The notes under the pieces were generated by a model that saw only the letters and a program-made list of their open reading frames with translations, was not told the origin of the DNA and searched no databases. Of a stretch of DNA of 64,000 bases, positions 42,215-51,087 are shown piece after piece. The position numbers and the translations under genes were made by a program. Source of the DNA: Carbonatibacter sp965199245 (GTDB lineage: Bacteria > Pseudomonadota > Alphaproteobacteria > Kiloniellales > Kiloniellaceae); NCBI GenBank assembly GCA_965199245.1, contig CBDAQP010000003.1, forward strand, positions 496,001-560,000. The letters run 5' to 3'. Positions within the stretch are counted from its first letter, which is position 1. Each line of letters begins with the position of its first letter.

Positions 42215-44119
42215 ATGTGCGGATTCACAGGTTTTTTTGCAACAAGGGCAACAGACCCCGTCGCCTTGGAACAGGCCCTCTGCACTGCAACGCAGGCCCT
42301 GCGCCACCGTGGCCCGGATGGGCAGAGTCGGTGGCTGTCCCCTAGTCGTCACTGTGGTTTAGGCCACTGCCGTTTGGCGATTCAGGATCTCTCCCCTGCG
42401 GGTCAGCAACCGATGGCCTCTGCCTGTGGGCGTTATCATATTGCTTTTAATGGCGAGATTTACAACGCCGATGATATCCGCCGCGAATTGAGCCTGTCAC
42501 CAGACAGTTTGCGCGGGCATTCTGATACGGAAATCATGCTCCATGCCATTGCCCGACTGGGGCTAGAATCGGCCCTATCACGCTTTATCGGGATGTTTGC
42601 CTTTGCCCTTTGGGATACTAGGGAGAGTTGTCTTTTTCTGGTGCGGGATCGACTGGGGATCAAGCCGCTCTACTGGCGTCATCACGGCGGACTTGTGACC
42701 TTTGGCTCGGAACTCAAGAGCCTGCGCCCCTATCCCGGTTTTACGGCAGACGTGGATAAGACCGCACTGTGTGATTACCTCAAATTCGGCTATATCCCCA
42801 CCCCCCGTTCTATCTATGCCAGGGTTCAGAAACAACGCCCTGGAACAATAATCTGTTTCAAACAGGACGGATCACAGAACGAACATGTCTTTTGGTCAAT
42901 GGAACAGGTCGTTCAACGCACAGGCCAGAAAACAACGTCCCTACAAGATGCCGTCGCGCAGATGGAACCCCTGCTCGACGATGCAGTGCACCGGCGAATG
43001 ATTGCTGATGTCAAGTTCGGGGCCTTCTTGTCCGGCGGACTCGATTCAAGCCTCATCACCGCACTAATGCAAAAAAACAGCACAACGCCTGTGCAGAGCT
43101 TTTCTATCGGCTTTCATCACGATGGCTACGACGAAGCCAAGCAGGCCAAAGCTATCGCACAATATTTAGGCACTGATCACACGGAACTTTATGTCACCGA
43201 ACAGGATTTGCGTGATGTTGTTCCCAAATTGATCGATGTCTACGATGAACCTTTTGCCGATTCGTCCCAAATTCCGACGCTGTTGCTCAGCCGCCTGACC
43301 CGACAATCTGTCACGGTGGCCCTGTCGGGTGATGGCGGTGATGAGGTTTTCGCAGGCTATAACCGCTATCTGACTCGCGCTAGGGTTCAAGCAGTTCAGC
43401 GCAAAATACCCCGACCCCTCCACTGGCTAGGGGCAGAGACTCTTTGTCATCTTCCCCCCGCTCTCGCCAATGGGTTTACAGGCCTTGTTCTAGGCCGCAC
43501 AAAAGCAAAGCAACTTGATCTTGGGCGGCGGTTGTTGAAAATGGGGCGTCTGTTTCGAACAAAGACACCGGAGGCCGCCTATGATGCTCTACTTACACAG
43601 TGGGACGAGCTGTGTCTCCCGTGTGAAAAATCTGTGACATTGCCTCATTTTTCGCGTGATGAGGCCCTGTTTCAATATCTGGATACAACAGGCTATTTAC
43701 CCGATGACATCCTGACCAAGGTTGACCGGGCTTCGATGGCGCACGCGCTCGAAGTCCGCGTTCCCTTTTTGGATCATCGGGTGGTTGAACAGGCCTGGAC
43801 GATTGACACCGCCATTCATCTGTGCGGCGGTGTCGGAAAACGTGTCTCACGTGAAATTTTGTACAAATATCTTCCCCAAAACTTGCTTGATCGCCCCAAA
43901 CAGGGTTTTGCTATTCCGCTCGGTCGGTGGCTGAAGGGTGATTTGAAAGACTGGGCGCACAGCCTCCTGACAGAAACAGATTGGCAGGGGGATTTTGGCC
44001 TCAACACAGCTCCCATTCGCCGCGCTTGGACAGAACACTGTGCAGGCCGCAGTGACCGGAGCGACCACCTTTGGACAGTGCTGATGCTCGCAGAATGGCA
44101 GAGAGAAAAAAGCGTCTAA
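42215..44119 (+). CDS. asnB: Asparagine synthase (glutamine-hydrolysing) family, copy 2
   Basis: The 634-residue protein has nucleophile Cys2 in MCGFTGFFAT, then AFNGEIYNADD and RGHSDTEIML. The synthetase domain has GAFLSGGLDSSLITAL at about residue 269, LSGDGGDEVFAGY and PDDILTKVDRASMAHALEVR. It is a diverged paralogue of the gene at 32593, not a recent duplicate. It starts divergently from rpmI and stops one base before an IS630-type element, which may have removed whatever followed. Possible roles are asparagine synthesis or amidation of a glycan component. Confidence 0.87.
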   Translation: MCGFTGFFATRATDPVALEQALCTATQALRHRGPDGQSRWLSPSRHCGLGHCRLAIQDLSPAGQQPMASACGRYHIAFNGEIYNADDIRRELSLSPDSLRGHSDTEIMLHAIARLGLESALSRFIGMFAFALWDTRESCLFLVRDRLGIKPLYWRHHGGLVTFGSELKSLRPYPGFTADVDKTALCDYLKFGYIPTPRSIYARVQKQRPGTIICFKQDGSQNEHVFWSMEQVVQRTGQKTTSLQDAVAQMEPLLDDAVHRRMIADVKFGAFLSGGLDSSLITALMQKNSTTPVQSFSIGFHHDGYDEAKQAKAIAQYLGTDHTELYVTEQDLRDVVPKLIDVYDEPFADSSQIPTLLLSRLTRQSVTVALSGDGGDEVFAGYNRYLTRARVQAVQRKIPRPLHWLGAETLCHLPPALANGFTGLVLGRTKAKQLDLGRRLLKMGRLFRTKTPEAAYDALLTQWDELCLPCEKSVTLPHFSRDEALFQYLDTTGYLPDDILTKVDRASMAHALEVRVPFLDHRVVEQAWTIDTAIHLCGGVGKRVSREILYKYLPQNLLDRPKQGFAIPLGRWLKGDLKDWAHSLLTETDWQGDFGLNTAPIRRAWTEHCAGRSDRSDHLWTVLMLAEWQREKSV

Positions 44120-45221
44120 TACCAGCTGCATAAAGTAAAGACTTGCTGGACCTGGCGCGTGAGCAGGTTCTGTGATTCAAGGAAGGACAGAGTTTTGGAG
44201 ATTTGTCCTGGGTCAGCCCCTGCGTCAGGATGATGACGCATCCAGTCTTCGCCGCCTTCTCAACAGATTCAGAACCATACGCGCCACTTGCCTGCCCTTG
44301 CGGTCATCTCTGATGGCGGCAGTCGCAGTGAAGCCGCGCGGCGTTGGTCGTCAAATTGTTCGTGACCGGGTGTTGCGTTTCAATGCAGAAGGTTCAGACG
44401 GTCTTTTGCAGCGTTCGGGAAGCGGGCGACCGGCCAGTGAGGCCCGGCTTGCTGCCTTGATTGCCCGCGTCGAAACAGGGCCATGGCCTGCCATCGATGG
44501 TGCGCTGGCGACTTCTGGATCTGGCGCAGTGGTTATGGGAGGACGATCGCCTCAGCGAAAGTTGCCTGAGTGCCACCTTGCGCAAACACGGAGACAGGAC
44601 ATTGACGGCCCGTGCATCATGGACAAAACGGGGATGCCCTGAGCGCATTTAAAAAAACTTTCCCGTTGAAAGAGACCGTATCCGGGAAAAAACAGGGCGA
44701 ACTGTCCCCCTTGAAATCCGGTTCCGGGACGACGCGCGGGTTGGCCAAAAAACACAGATCACGCGGTGCCGGGCAACCCGCCCGGTCGCTCCAAAGGATC
44801 AAGGAACCAAATCTGTCTGGATATTCGGGGCGATCTGCCCGGCCCGGGGGGGCCGCTCTTGTCCTGCCGCGCTGTGATACACGCGGGATGCAAGGGCATC
44901 CGGAGGACAGATCATCACAGGTCGAACCCGGTGCCCATGCCCTCATCATTCCGGATCAGGCCGGAGGGCACACCACAACCAATCTGGATAGTCCGGAGAA
45001 TATGACCCTCTTGCCGCTGCCGCCACGCAGCCTGGAACCCGATCCGGTCGAAAATGTCTGGCAATATCTGCGACAGAATTGGCTGTCAAACAGAATAGTC
45101 CAATCTCAGATGGGTTCCCTCTGCTGTGACGCCTGGAACAACCTCACCGGAAGACCATGGAAAACCATGTCCATTGGATACAGAAAATGGATCCATCGGT
45201 GCTGACTTTCAGGAAATGGTA
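44120..45221 (+). mobile_element. IS630-like element, degenerate
   Basis: The element of about 1.1 kb is bounded by TA at 44120-44121 and 45220-45221, the target dinucleotide of this family. Imperfect inverted ends read TACCA..T.C..AAAGT: left TACCAGCTGCATAAAGT, right (reverse) TACCATTTCCTGAAAGT. It carries a broken transposase gene. It inserted one base after the asnB stop. Confidence 0.7.
44172..45205 (+). pseudogene. IS630-family transposase, multiply frameshifted
   Basis: Fragments in different frames follow the IS630 order. The HTH region is GRQIVRDRVLRFNAEGSDGL and LLQRSGSGRPASEARLAAL, followed by a VDGVVRWRL-like piece seen as MVRWRLLDLAQWLWEDDRLS near 44498. Near 44614 comes HHGQNGDALSAFKKTFPLKE. 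The DDE domain tail follows from about 44850: AALVLPRCDTRGMQGH, PGAHALIIPDQAGGHTT and PLPPRSLEPDPVENVWQYLR. At least two indels and a degraded N-terminus rule out activity. Confidence 0.78.
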
Positions 45222-45538
45222 TCAGGTACAAAAAATTTTCCGGAATCAATTACAGATTCGTATTCAGATTTTTCTACTGAATCCATTTTTTTTTATACCT
45301 CGAAATATTTAAATTTATCCAGTCATCTGAAAATCCAAATCTTAAGTTTGGGTTTTATTTGGTATTCGTATTTGAACCGATTTAGTATTGATCGCGTCCA
45401 TCTATCATCACCTCGATCACGTGAATTTTTGTCTTTTTTGACAGGTTCGAGATTATCGAATTTGTGTTCACAGGACACATTTGGTATTTCTGTACCCATG
45501 GTATCTCCTGGTGAGAAACGAACAAAAGGACGCCTCCC
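45222..45538. other. AT-rich intergenic region
   Basis: This spacer lies between the IS630-like element and the next gene. It is AT-rich, with T-runs near 45290. A TTGACA hexamer lies at about 45439, but no good -10 box sits at the proper distance. No supportable gene or RNA was seen. Confidence 0.5.
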
Positions 45539-45844
45539 ATGGCAAAGCTGATCTTGACCTACTGGCGCGATATTCCGGCACAGGTCACTGTGAAAGCAGG
45601 ACGCCAAAAGGCGAAACGCATTTTAGACGAACGCTTTGAAAAGGCCATTGACCGCGCCGCTATGCGCGCAGGACTCCGCGATACAGACTCCTATCTCGCC
45701 CACTGGCGCAAAGGCGACCCGCAGGACTGTAGCAACGACCTTGAGGCCGCCGCAGAAGATGCCGTCGTCACGATTGAATGCGACTACCCCCCCGAACGAT
45801 TGGCTCAAATGGTCAAAAACGGCGGCCTCGACACACCCGCATAG
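45539..45844 (+). CDS. Small 'virulence factor' family protein (PF13769-like)
   Basis: This is a 101-residue soluble protein, beginning MAKLILTYWRDIPAQVTVKA, then KAKRILDERFEKAIDRAAM and a tail with YLAHWRKGDPQDCSNDLEA and AEDAVVTIECDYPPERLAQM. The pattern matches a short alphaproteobacterial family named virulence factor, whose biochemical role is not established. In other genomes I recall it near one-carbon metabolism genes; none are present here. AAAGGA lies about 9 bases before ATG 45539. Confidence 0.7.
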   Translation: MAKLILTYWRDIPAQVTVKAGRQKAKRILDERFEKAIDRAAMRAGLRDTDSYLAHWRKGDPQDCSNDLEAAAEDAVVTIECDYPPERLAQMVKNGGLDTPA

Positions 45845-45910
45845 ATAACGCACAAATCCGAAAGGCCAACGGGGACTGGTTTTTTTGCCTTTGCGAATCT
45901 ATCGGTCAAA

Positions 45911-47243
45911 GTGCGCATTTTTTTAGGCTTCGGCCTAATCTTGCTTTTGATCTTGCTGGCAGGCGGCGGCGGTATTTTATCCACGCGCTCGATTGTCGGC
46001 GATATTCGCAACAGTGCTGATGTCGTCGCGCTCTTATCAGAATTACAGGATTTCTCTGCGGCAACAGCCCAGCTGGCTGAAAAGCCAACCGCAGAGGGTC
46101 TTGAGCGCAACCTCGCCAAGCTGGAAAACCTCAAAAACACGATAATTGCAACCACTGGCGGCACAATCCGCGATCAAGCCCTTGGACTCATCACCATAGC
46201 AAAAACCACAGCACAGGACTGGGTCACAGGTGCGGAAGAATACAACGCACAAAGAACGTTGCGACCGAGGCCCTGAGTAGCCTGATTTCTTTCCTCAAAA
46301 ACCTCGATGAAAAAATCCGCAAAGGCACAACAGAGGCAGGCCGCGCCATGGATCGCACCGTGCGTGAACAAACAAAGGCCAAAGATGCCCTGTTAAATGT
46401 CAACAAGGCTATGCGCGCGGCCCATCGTCTGGAGCAGGCCCTCTCGACCATCCGCCCGGATTCCTATAGTTTAGAGGCCCTGCGCGCTGTGGATAACCTG
46501 TTCACAAAAACATTCAAACCTTTGAAAAAATTGCGATTGGGCAATGTTACCACCCCTCTTTCTCCCTTGGTCAAAGAATTGAGCGCGGCAACAAAAGCCT
46601 TTCTCTCCACCCAAGACCCGGCGCAGGGGCGCAAAGCCAAAGACCTCACCCGTCATTTTCTCGTCCTCAGCGAAAAAATCCACGCCGCACAGGAAAAACA
46701 GGTCGCCGCGACCAAGGCCCCGGTGATTGATGCCTTGAAAATGCGGGCAAAGATCAAAAAAATTGCCTCGCGTTCTGGCATGCTACACATCGAAGAACGC
46801 AACGATTGAGGCGGCCCGCGCAGGGGGATGCGGTTAAGGGCTTTGCGGTGGTCGCCAGCGAGGTCAAATCCCTTGCGGCCCAAACGGGTAAAGCAACGGA
46901 AGACATTGCCGCACAAATTACCGCTTTCAGGCCGAAACGAACGAGGCCGTCACCGCGATTCAGTCAATTGTTGGCGCGATGGCAGAGGTCAACCGCCACA
47001 GCGGCGATTGCGTCCTCTGTCGAACAGCAAACCGGGGCAACGACAGAAATTTCAAGTCATGTCCACAAAGCCTCTGACAGTACGGGGCCGGCCCCTGAAA
47101 GCATGGGCGCGGTCTCTGAGTCTGTGGAGAAGACCGAGCGGGTCTCTGAACGTGTGCAAAATTCGGCGGCACAGGTCGCAAAACGCACCGACGATCTCCG
47201 CGAGACAGTGACAAAATTCCTCGCAAAGGTCACGGAAGACTAA
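45911..47243 (+). pseudogene. Methyl-accepting chemotaxis protein, decayed
   Basis: The first part reads LSVKVRIFLGFGLILLLILL, a typical receptor start and first membrane segment, followed by a helical sensor region. A frameshift near 46260 moves the sensor to another frame (46300-46809), which ends abruptly. The signalling hairpin then appears from about 46830 as GDAVKGFAVVASEVKSLAAQ, with TGKATEDIAAQI, and breaks again at about 46930 with further shifts. The HAMP region and most of the first half of the signalling domain are missing. Upstream of GTG 45911 the frame continues (FFAFANLSV) without a clear start. The gene cannot make a working receptor. Confidence 0.78.
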
Positions 47244-47335
47244 TCACGCCACTTTTCCAGTTGTTTTTTTGCGGGAAGTTCTTATAGCTGAGCAAGCGAA
47301 AGGTCAAAAGAGCACATCCAAAGGACGACAGGCTA

Positions 47336-48406
47336 ATGAGGGAGAACTCTTCTTCACCCTTGGGGATTTTTGAACGTGGGCTATCGCTGTGGGTGGCTCT
47401 TGCCATGGCGGGGGGGGTCGGGGCGGGTGTGATGATGCCTGCTGTTTTTGCCCGGCTTGCAGGGCTTGAATACTTTGGTGTCAATCTGGTTGTCGCGGTT
47501 TTGATCTGGGTCATGATCTGGCCGATGATGATTCAAATCGATTTTGCCAGTATCCGCGCAGTCGGGCAAAAGCCCAAGGCTCTGTTTTTGACCCTCGTCA
47601 TCAACTGGCTGATAAAACCCTTGAGCATGGCGGCACTGGGCCTGTTATTTTTTGAAGGTCTCTTTGCCGACTTTGTGACACCACAGGCCGCATCGGAATA
47701 CATCGCTGGCATGATTTTATTGGGCATTGCGCCCTGTACAGCAATGGTTTTTGTCTGGTCACAGCTGGTGAATGGTGATGCGAACTATACCCTTGTTCAG
47801 GTTTCGGTCAATGATCTGGTGATGATTGTCGCCTTTGCGCCCCTGGCAACACTCCTCTTGGGAGTTACGGATCTGATCGTGCCCTGGGAAATGCTGGTGT
47901 TGTCGGTTGTGCTTTATGTTGTGTGTCCTCTGCTCGCCGGACTTGTGACGCGGCAACGGCTTTTGCACTGTACGACCGGACAGGGCGCAGACCCTGCCGC
48001 TTTTAGCGCACGGCTCAAACCTTTTTCCATTGCGGGCCTGTTGCTGATGGTGGCTTTACTCTTTGGCTTTCAGGCAGAAAACCTGCGCGACCAACCCGAA
48101 GTCATGGCCTTGATTGCCGTCCCTCTCATCATCCAAAGTATCGGGGTCTTTGCACTGGCCTATGGGTGGGGGTATCTTTGGCGGCTTCCCTTTGATACCG
48201 CTGCTCCTGCCGCGCTGATCGGCACATCGAATTTTTTTGAACTGGCGGTGGCGGTGGCAATTAGTCTTTTTGGCCTCCATTCTGGGGCGGCCCTGGCGAC
48301 TGTTGTCGGCGTTTTGGTCGAAGTCCCCGTCATGTTAGCTTTGGTCGCCATTGCCAACCGCACGCGGGGACAGTTCCCGCGCACTGCTTGCACAGCGAAA
48401 AGATAA
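47336..48406 (+). CDS. acr3: Arsenite efflux transporter, ACR3 family
   Basis: The 356-residue inner-membrane protein has ten hydrophobic segments. LLGIAPCTAMVFVWSQL near residue 130 carries the conserved Cys of ACR3 carriers, and ANYTLVQVSVNDLVMIVAF and GTSNFFELAVAVAISLFG are further family signatures. It exports arsenite using the membrane potential. AAGGA lies 10 bases before ATG 47336. No arsR or arsC adjoins it, which is unusual for this gene and may reflect loss near the wrecked chemotaxis gene. Confidence 0.88.
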   Translation: MRENSSSPLGIFERGLSLWVALAMAGGVGAGVMMPAVFARLAGLEYFGVNLVVAVLIWVMIWPMMIQIDFASIRAVGQKPKALFLTLVINWLIKPLSMAALGLLFFEGLFADFVTPQAASEYIAGMILLGIAPCTAMVFVWSQLVNGDANYTLVQVSVNDLVMIVAFAPLATLLLGVTDLIVPWEMLVLSVVLYVVCPLLAGLVTRQRLLHCTTGQGADPAAFSARLKPFSIAGLLLMVALLFGFQAENLRDQPEVMALIAVPLIIQSIGVFALAYGWGYLWRLPFDTAAPAALIGTSNFFELAVAVAISLFGLHSGAALATVVGVLVEVPVMLALVAIANRTRGQFPRTACTAKR

Positions 48407-48449
48407 CCATTACGATAGAAAAGATGCACAAACTTTCGAGTCATGCGAT

Positions 48450-49457
48450 ATGAAAAACCTCCCGTCTTCCTCCACAGACAAAAGCAAGAGTCTGCACCCG
48501 GGGCTCAAAGCAAAGATCGGGGGGATTGTCCTCGCCCTGAGCGTTGCCTTTACCCTGCCCGCAACAGCGGCAAAACTTGATTCTATCCATTTTCTCATTC
48601 CCGGGGGAGCTGGCGGGGGCTGGGACGGCACGGCACGCGGAACAGGAGAAGCTCTGACCACATCGGGACTGGTCGGCAAGGCATCTTATGAAAACATGTC
48701 CGGCAACATCGGCGGAAAGGCCATTGGTTACCTGATTGAAAACGCCCCCTCCAACGCCGGAACGCTGATGGTCAATTCAACCCCGTTCATCATCAGCTCG
48801 CTCAAGAGTACCTTTCCCTATTCTTTCCGCGACCTGACCCCCATCGCGGGCATTATTGGTGACTACGGAGCCATTGTCGTCGCGAAAAATTCGCCGCTGA
48901 AAAACGTTGCCGACCTGCTGGCGGCCTATAGTACTGATCCGTCTGCGTTGACTATCGGCGGTGGCGATGGCGGCGAAGATCACCTTGTTGCCGCTATGGT
49001 GCTGGACGCCGGAGGTTTTGATGCGACAAAGATGACCTACGTTCCCTATGGTGCGGGCGAATCAATGGCGGCCCTGCTGTCTGGCGATATTTCGGCCCTC
49101 GCCACCAGTTTTTCCGAAGCCGTCCCCTTGGCAGAGGCCGGGGAGGTCAGAATTATTGGCATGACCGCCCCCCAACGTAACACCGCTTTTGCTGCGGCAC
49201 CGACCTTGGTTGAACAGGGCATTGATGCCCAATTTGTCAACTGGCGCGGATTTTTCGCGGCTCCCGGTCTGCCTGCGGACAAGGCCGATGCCTACCGGGC
49301 CATCATCCGTAAAATGTACGATACACCGGAATGGGAAGCCATCCGCGCCCGCAATGGCTGGACTGACATTCATAACTCTGGCGCGGATTTCGTGACTTTT
49401 CTGAACAAACAAGAGCAAAGCCTGCGCACCCTGATGAAAAAACTTGGCTTGCTGTGA
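48450..49457 (+). CDS. tctC: Tricarboxylate transport substrate-binding protein TctC/Bug, copy 1
   Basis: This 335-residue periplasmic binding protein starts with a basic stretch, then a hydrophobic segment (IGGIVLALSVAFTLPATAA) as signal peptide. The mature part has FLIPGGAGGGWDGTARGTGE and AIGYLIENAPSN, the Bug-family ligand-loop pattern, and ends LRTLMKKLGLL. It captures a carboxylate such as citrate for the TctA/TctB channel downstream. ATG 48450 suits the signal peptide, although its ribosome site is weak. The next gene is a close paralogue. Confidence 0.85.
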   Translation: MKNLPSSSTDKSKSLHPGLKAKIGGIVLALSVAFTLPATAAKLDSIHFLIPGGAGGGWDGTARGTGEALTTSGLVGKASYENMSGNIGGKAIGYLIENAPSNAGTLMVNSTPFIISSLKSTFPYSFRDLTPIAGIIGDYGAIVVAKNSPLKNVADLLAAYSTDPSALTIGGGDGGEDHLVAAMVLDAGGFDATKMTYVPYGAGESMAALLSGDISALATSFSEAVPLAEAGEVRIIGMTAPQRNTAFAAAPTLVEQGIDAQFVNWRGFFAAPGLPADKADAYRAIIRKMYDTPEWEAIRARNGWTDIHNSGADFVTFLNKQEQSLRTLMKKLGLL

Positions 49458-49518
49458 GAACCGCTTTATGGTCGCCGCGACAAGACATCTTAGAAAATGC
49501 TATAAAGGAGTAAAAAAC

Positions 49519-50523
49519 GTGAAAAATATTTTCAAAATACGCGGTAAGAAATGCAGTTTGTTACGTCGTTCCGGTTTTGCCCTTATCTTGATCACGGGCC
49601 TTGCTCCTGCTTTGCCGACGCTGGCGGCGGATATTGACTCTATTCACTTTCTCATCCCCGGCGGCGCAGGCGGGGGCTGGGATGGTACCGCACGCGGAAC
49701 AGGAGAAGCCCTGACCAAATCGGGATTGGTCGGCAAGGCGTCTTATGAAAACATGTCCGGCGGTGGCGGGGGAAAGGCCATTGGCTATCTGATTGAGAAT
49801 GCTCAATCAAATAGTGGAACGCTGATGGTCAATTCGACACCCATTATCATCCGTTCACTGGTAGGACGTTTTCCCTACTCTTTCCGTGACCTGACTCCGA
49901 TCGCCGGAACAATCGGCGACTATGCCGCCTTTGTGGTCGGGAAAGACTCCCCCCTGAATAACTTTACCGACCTGTTGTTGAAATACCGGGCTGATCCGCG
50001 TGCAGTCGCCATTGGCGGCGGCTCTGTCCCGGGGTCGATGGATCACCTTGTCGCCGCCATGGCTCTAGAAGCCGGGGGGGCTGATGCAACAAAGCTGAAA
50101 TACATCCCCTATGATGCAGGGGGAAAGGCCATGGCGGCTCTGCTGTCTGGTGAAATTGCCGCCCTATCTACCGGATTTTCCGAAGCCGTCGCCTTGGCAG
50201 AGGCCGGAGAAGTCAAAATCATTGGCATGACAGGGCCAGAACGCAACGATGCCTTTGCAGCAGCCCCGACCTTGGTTGAACAGGGCATTGATGCCCAATT
50301 TGTCAACTGGCGCGGATTTTTCGCCGCCCCTGGTCTGCCTGCGGACAAGGCCGATGCCTATCGTGATGTTTTGCGTAAAATGTACAACACCCCGGAATGG
50401 GAGTCCGTCCGGGCCCGCAACGGGTGGGTTGAAATTCACAACTCTGGCAAGGATTTTGAAACCTTCCTGAATAAACAGGAACAAACCATTCAGGCCCTGA
50501 TGAAGAAACTCGGCTTCCTGTAA
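49519..50523 (+). CDS. tctC: Tricarboxylate transport substrate-binding protein TctC/Bug, copy 2
   Basis: This 334-residue paralogue of the preceding gene has a signal peptide (SGFALILITGLAPALPTLAA), then SIHFLIPGGAGGGWDGTARG and EALTKSGLVGKASYENMSGG, and ends IQALMKKLGFL. GTG 49519 is the start: AAAGGAG lies 8 bases upstream, and the open frame before it overlaps the previous gene. The pair are tandem duplicates with conserved ends and several differences in the middle, so they may bind related but different carboxylates for one permease. Confidence 0.86.
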   Translation: MKNIFKIRGKKCSLLRRSGFALILITGLAPALPTLAADIDSIHFLIPGGAGGGWDGTARGTGEALTKSGLVGKASYENMSGGGGGKAIGYLIENAQSNSGTLMVNSTPIIIRSLVGRFPYSFRDLTPIAGTIGDYAAFVVGKDSPLNNFTDLLLKYRADPRAVAIGGGSVPGSMDHLVAAMALEAGGADATKLKYIPYDAGGKAMAALLSGEIAALSTGFSEAVALAEAGEVKIIGMTGPERNDAFAAAPTLVEQGIDAQFVNWRGFFAAPGLPADKADAYRDVLRKMYNTPEWESVRARNGWVEIHNSGKDFETFLNKQEQTIQALMKKLGFL

Positions 50524-50533
50524 GCCTGAACTA

Positions 50534-50558
50534 CCAGCCTCTGCACTGCGGGGGCTGG
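50534..50558 (+). terminator. Hairpin between tctC copy 2 and tctB
   Basis: The stem CCAGCC(TC) pairs with (GG)GGCTGG, about 8 bp with one G-T pair, 10 bases after the tctC stop. Only a weak T-rich tail follows, so it could be a partial terminator or an mRNA-stability element lowering tctBA expression relative to the binding proteins. Confidence 0.4.
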
Positions 50559-50604
50559 TGCAATTCTTCGCTCTCTTCCTGGCTTTTCATCATGACCTCT
50601 GCCC

Positions 50605-51051
50605 ATGACGCTTGAACGTGTTTTATCGCTTTTTTTGTTCCTATTCTGTGGTCTCTATGGTCTTGCCGCCTTTGACTATCCGCTTTTGCCTTTTGAACGC
50701 AATATGGCGTTTCTGCCCAACACCTTGCCCAAGGCTCTATCGGTTGTGGGATTGATTTTGTCTTTTCTGATGCTGGTCACGCGCACACAAGAACAGCCTG
50801 TGCATGATTTTGCCCTTTCATACCTCAAAGAAGCCGCCTTTATTGTCGGGGCGATGGTGCTTTACGCGCTCCTGCTCCGTCCTATTGGCTTTATCCCGGC
50901 AACCCTGATTTTTCTCGTCGGCTGTGGACGGATTTTGGGCGAACACAATTTGATTCGCCTTAGCCTTATTGCCGGACTGGGGGCAGTCAGCATTTGGTTT
51001 TTGGTTCAGGAAATCCTTGGCATTTTCCTCCGCCCTCTTCCAATGTTCTAA
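50605..51051 (+). CDS. tctB: Tripartite tricarboxylate transporter small membrane subunit
   Basis: This 148-residue protein has four hydrophobic segments (LFLFLFCGLYGLAAFDYPL, ALSVVGLILSFLMLV, AAFIVGAMVLYALLL, LIAGLGAVSIWFLV), as in TctB. It partners TctA in sodium-coupled uptake of carboxylates delivered by TctC. Sequence conservation in this family is low, so the call rests on topology and its place between tctC and tctA. It starts at ATG 50605, after the hairpin. Confidence 0.82.
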   Translation: MTLERVLSLFLFLFCGLYGLAAFDYPLLPFERNMAFLPNTLPKALSVVGLILSFLMLVTRTQEQPVHDFALSYLKEAAFIVGAMVLYALLLRPIGFIPATLIFLVGCGRILGEHNLIRLSLIAGLGAVSIWFLVQEILGIFLRPLPMF

Positions 51052-51087
51052 ATCACGAACAACCAATAAATTTAAGGAATTTTGCAG

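Noticed and set aside
45439..45470. TTGACA as a promoter for the small virulence-factor-family gene
   Set aside because: No acceptable -10 box lies 16-18 bases downstream.
45126..45551. Plus-strand open frame across the IS630 right end
   Set aside because: It spans the element boundary and AT-rich spacer, has no family features and no ribosome site.
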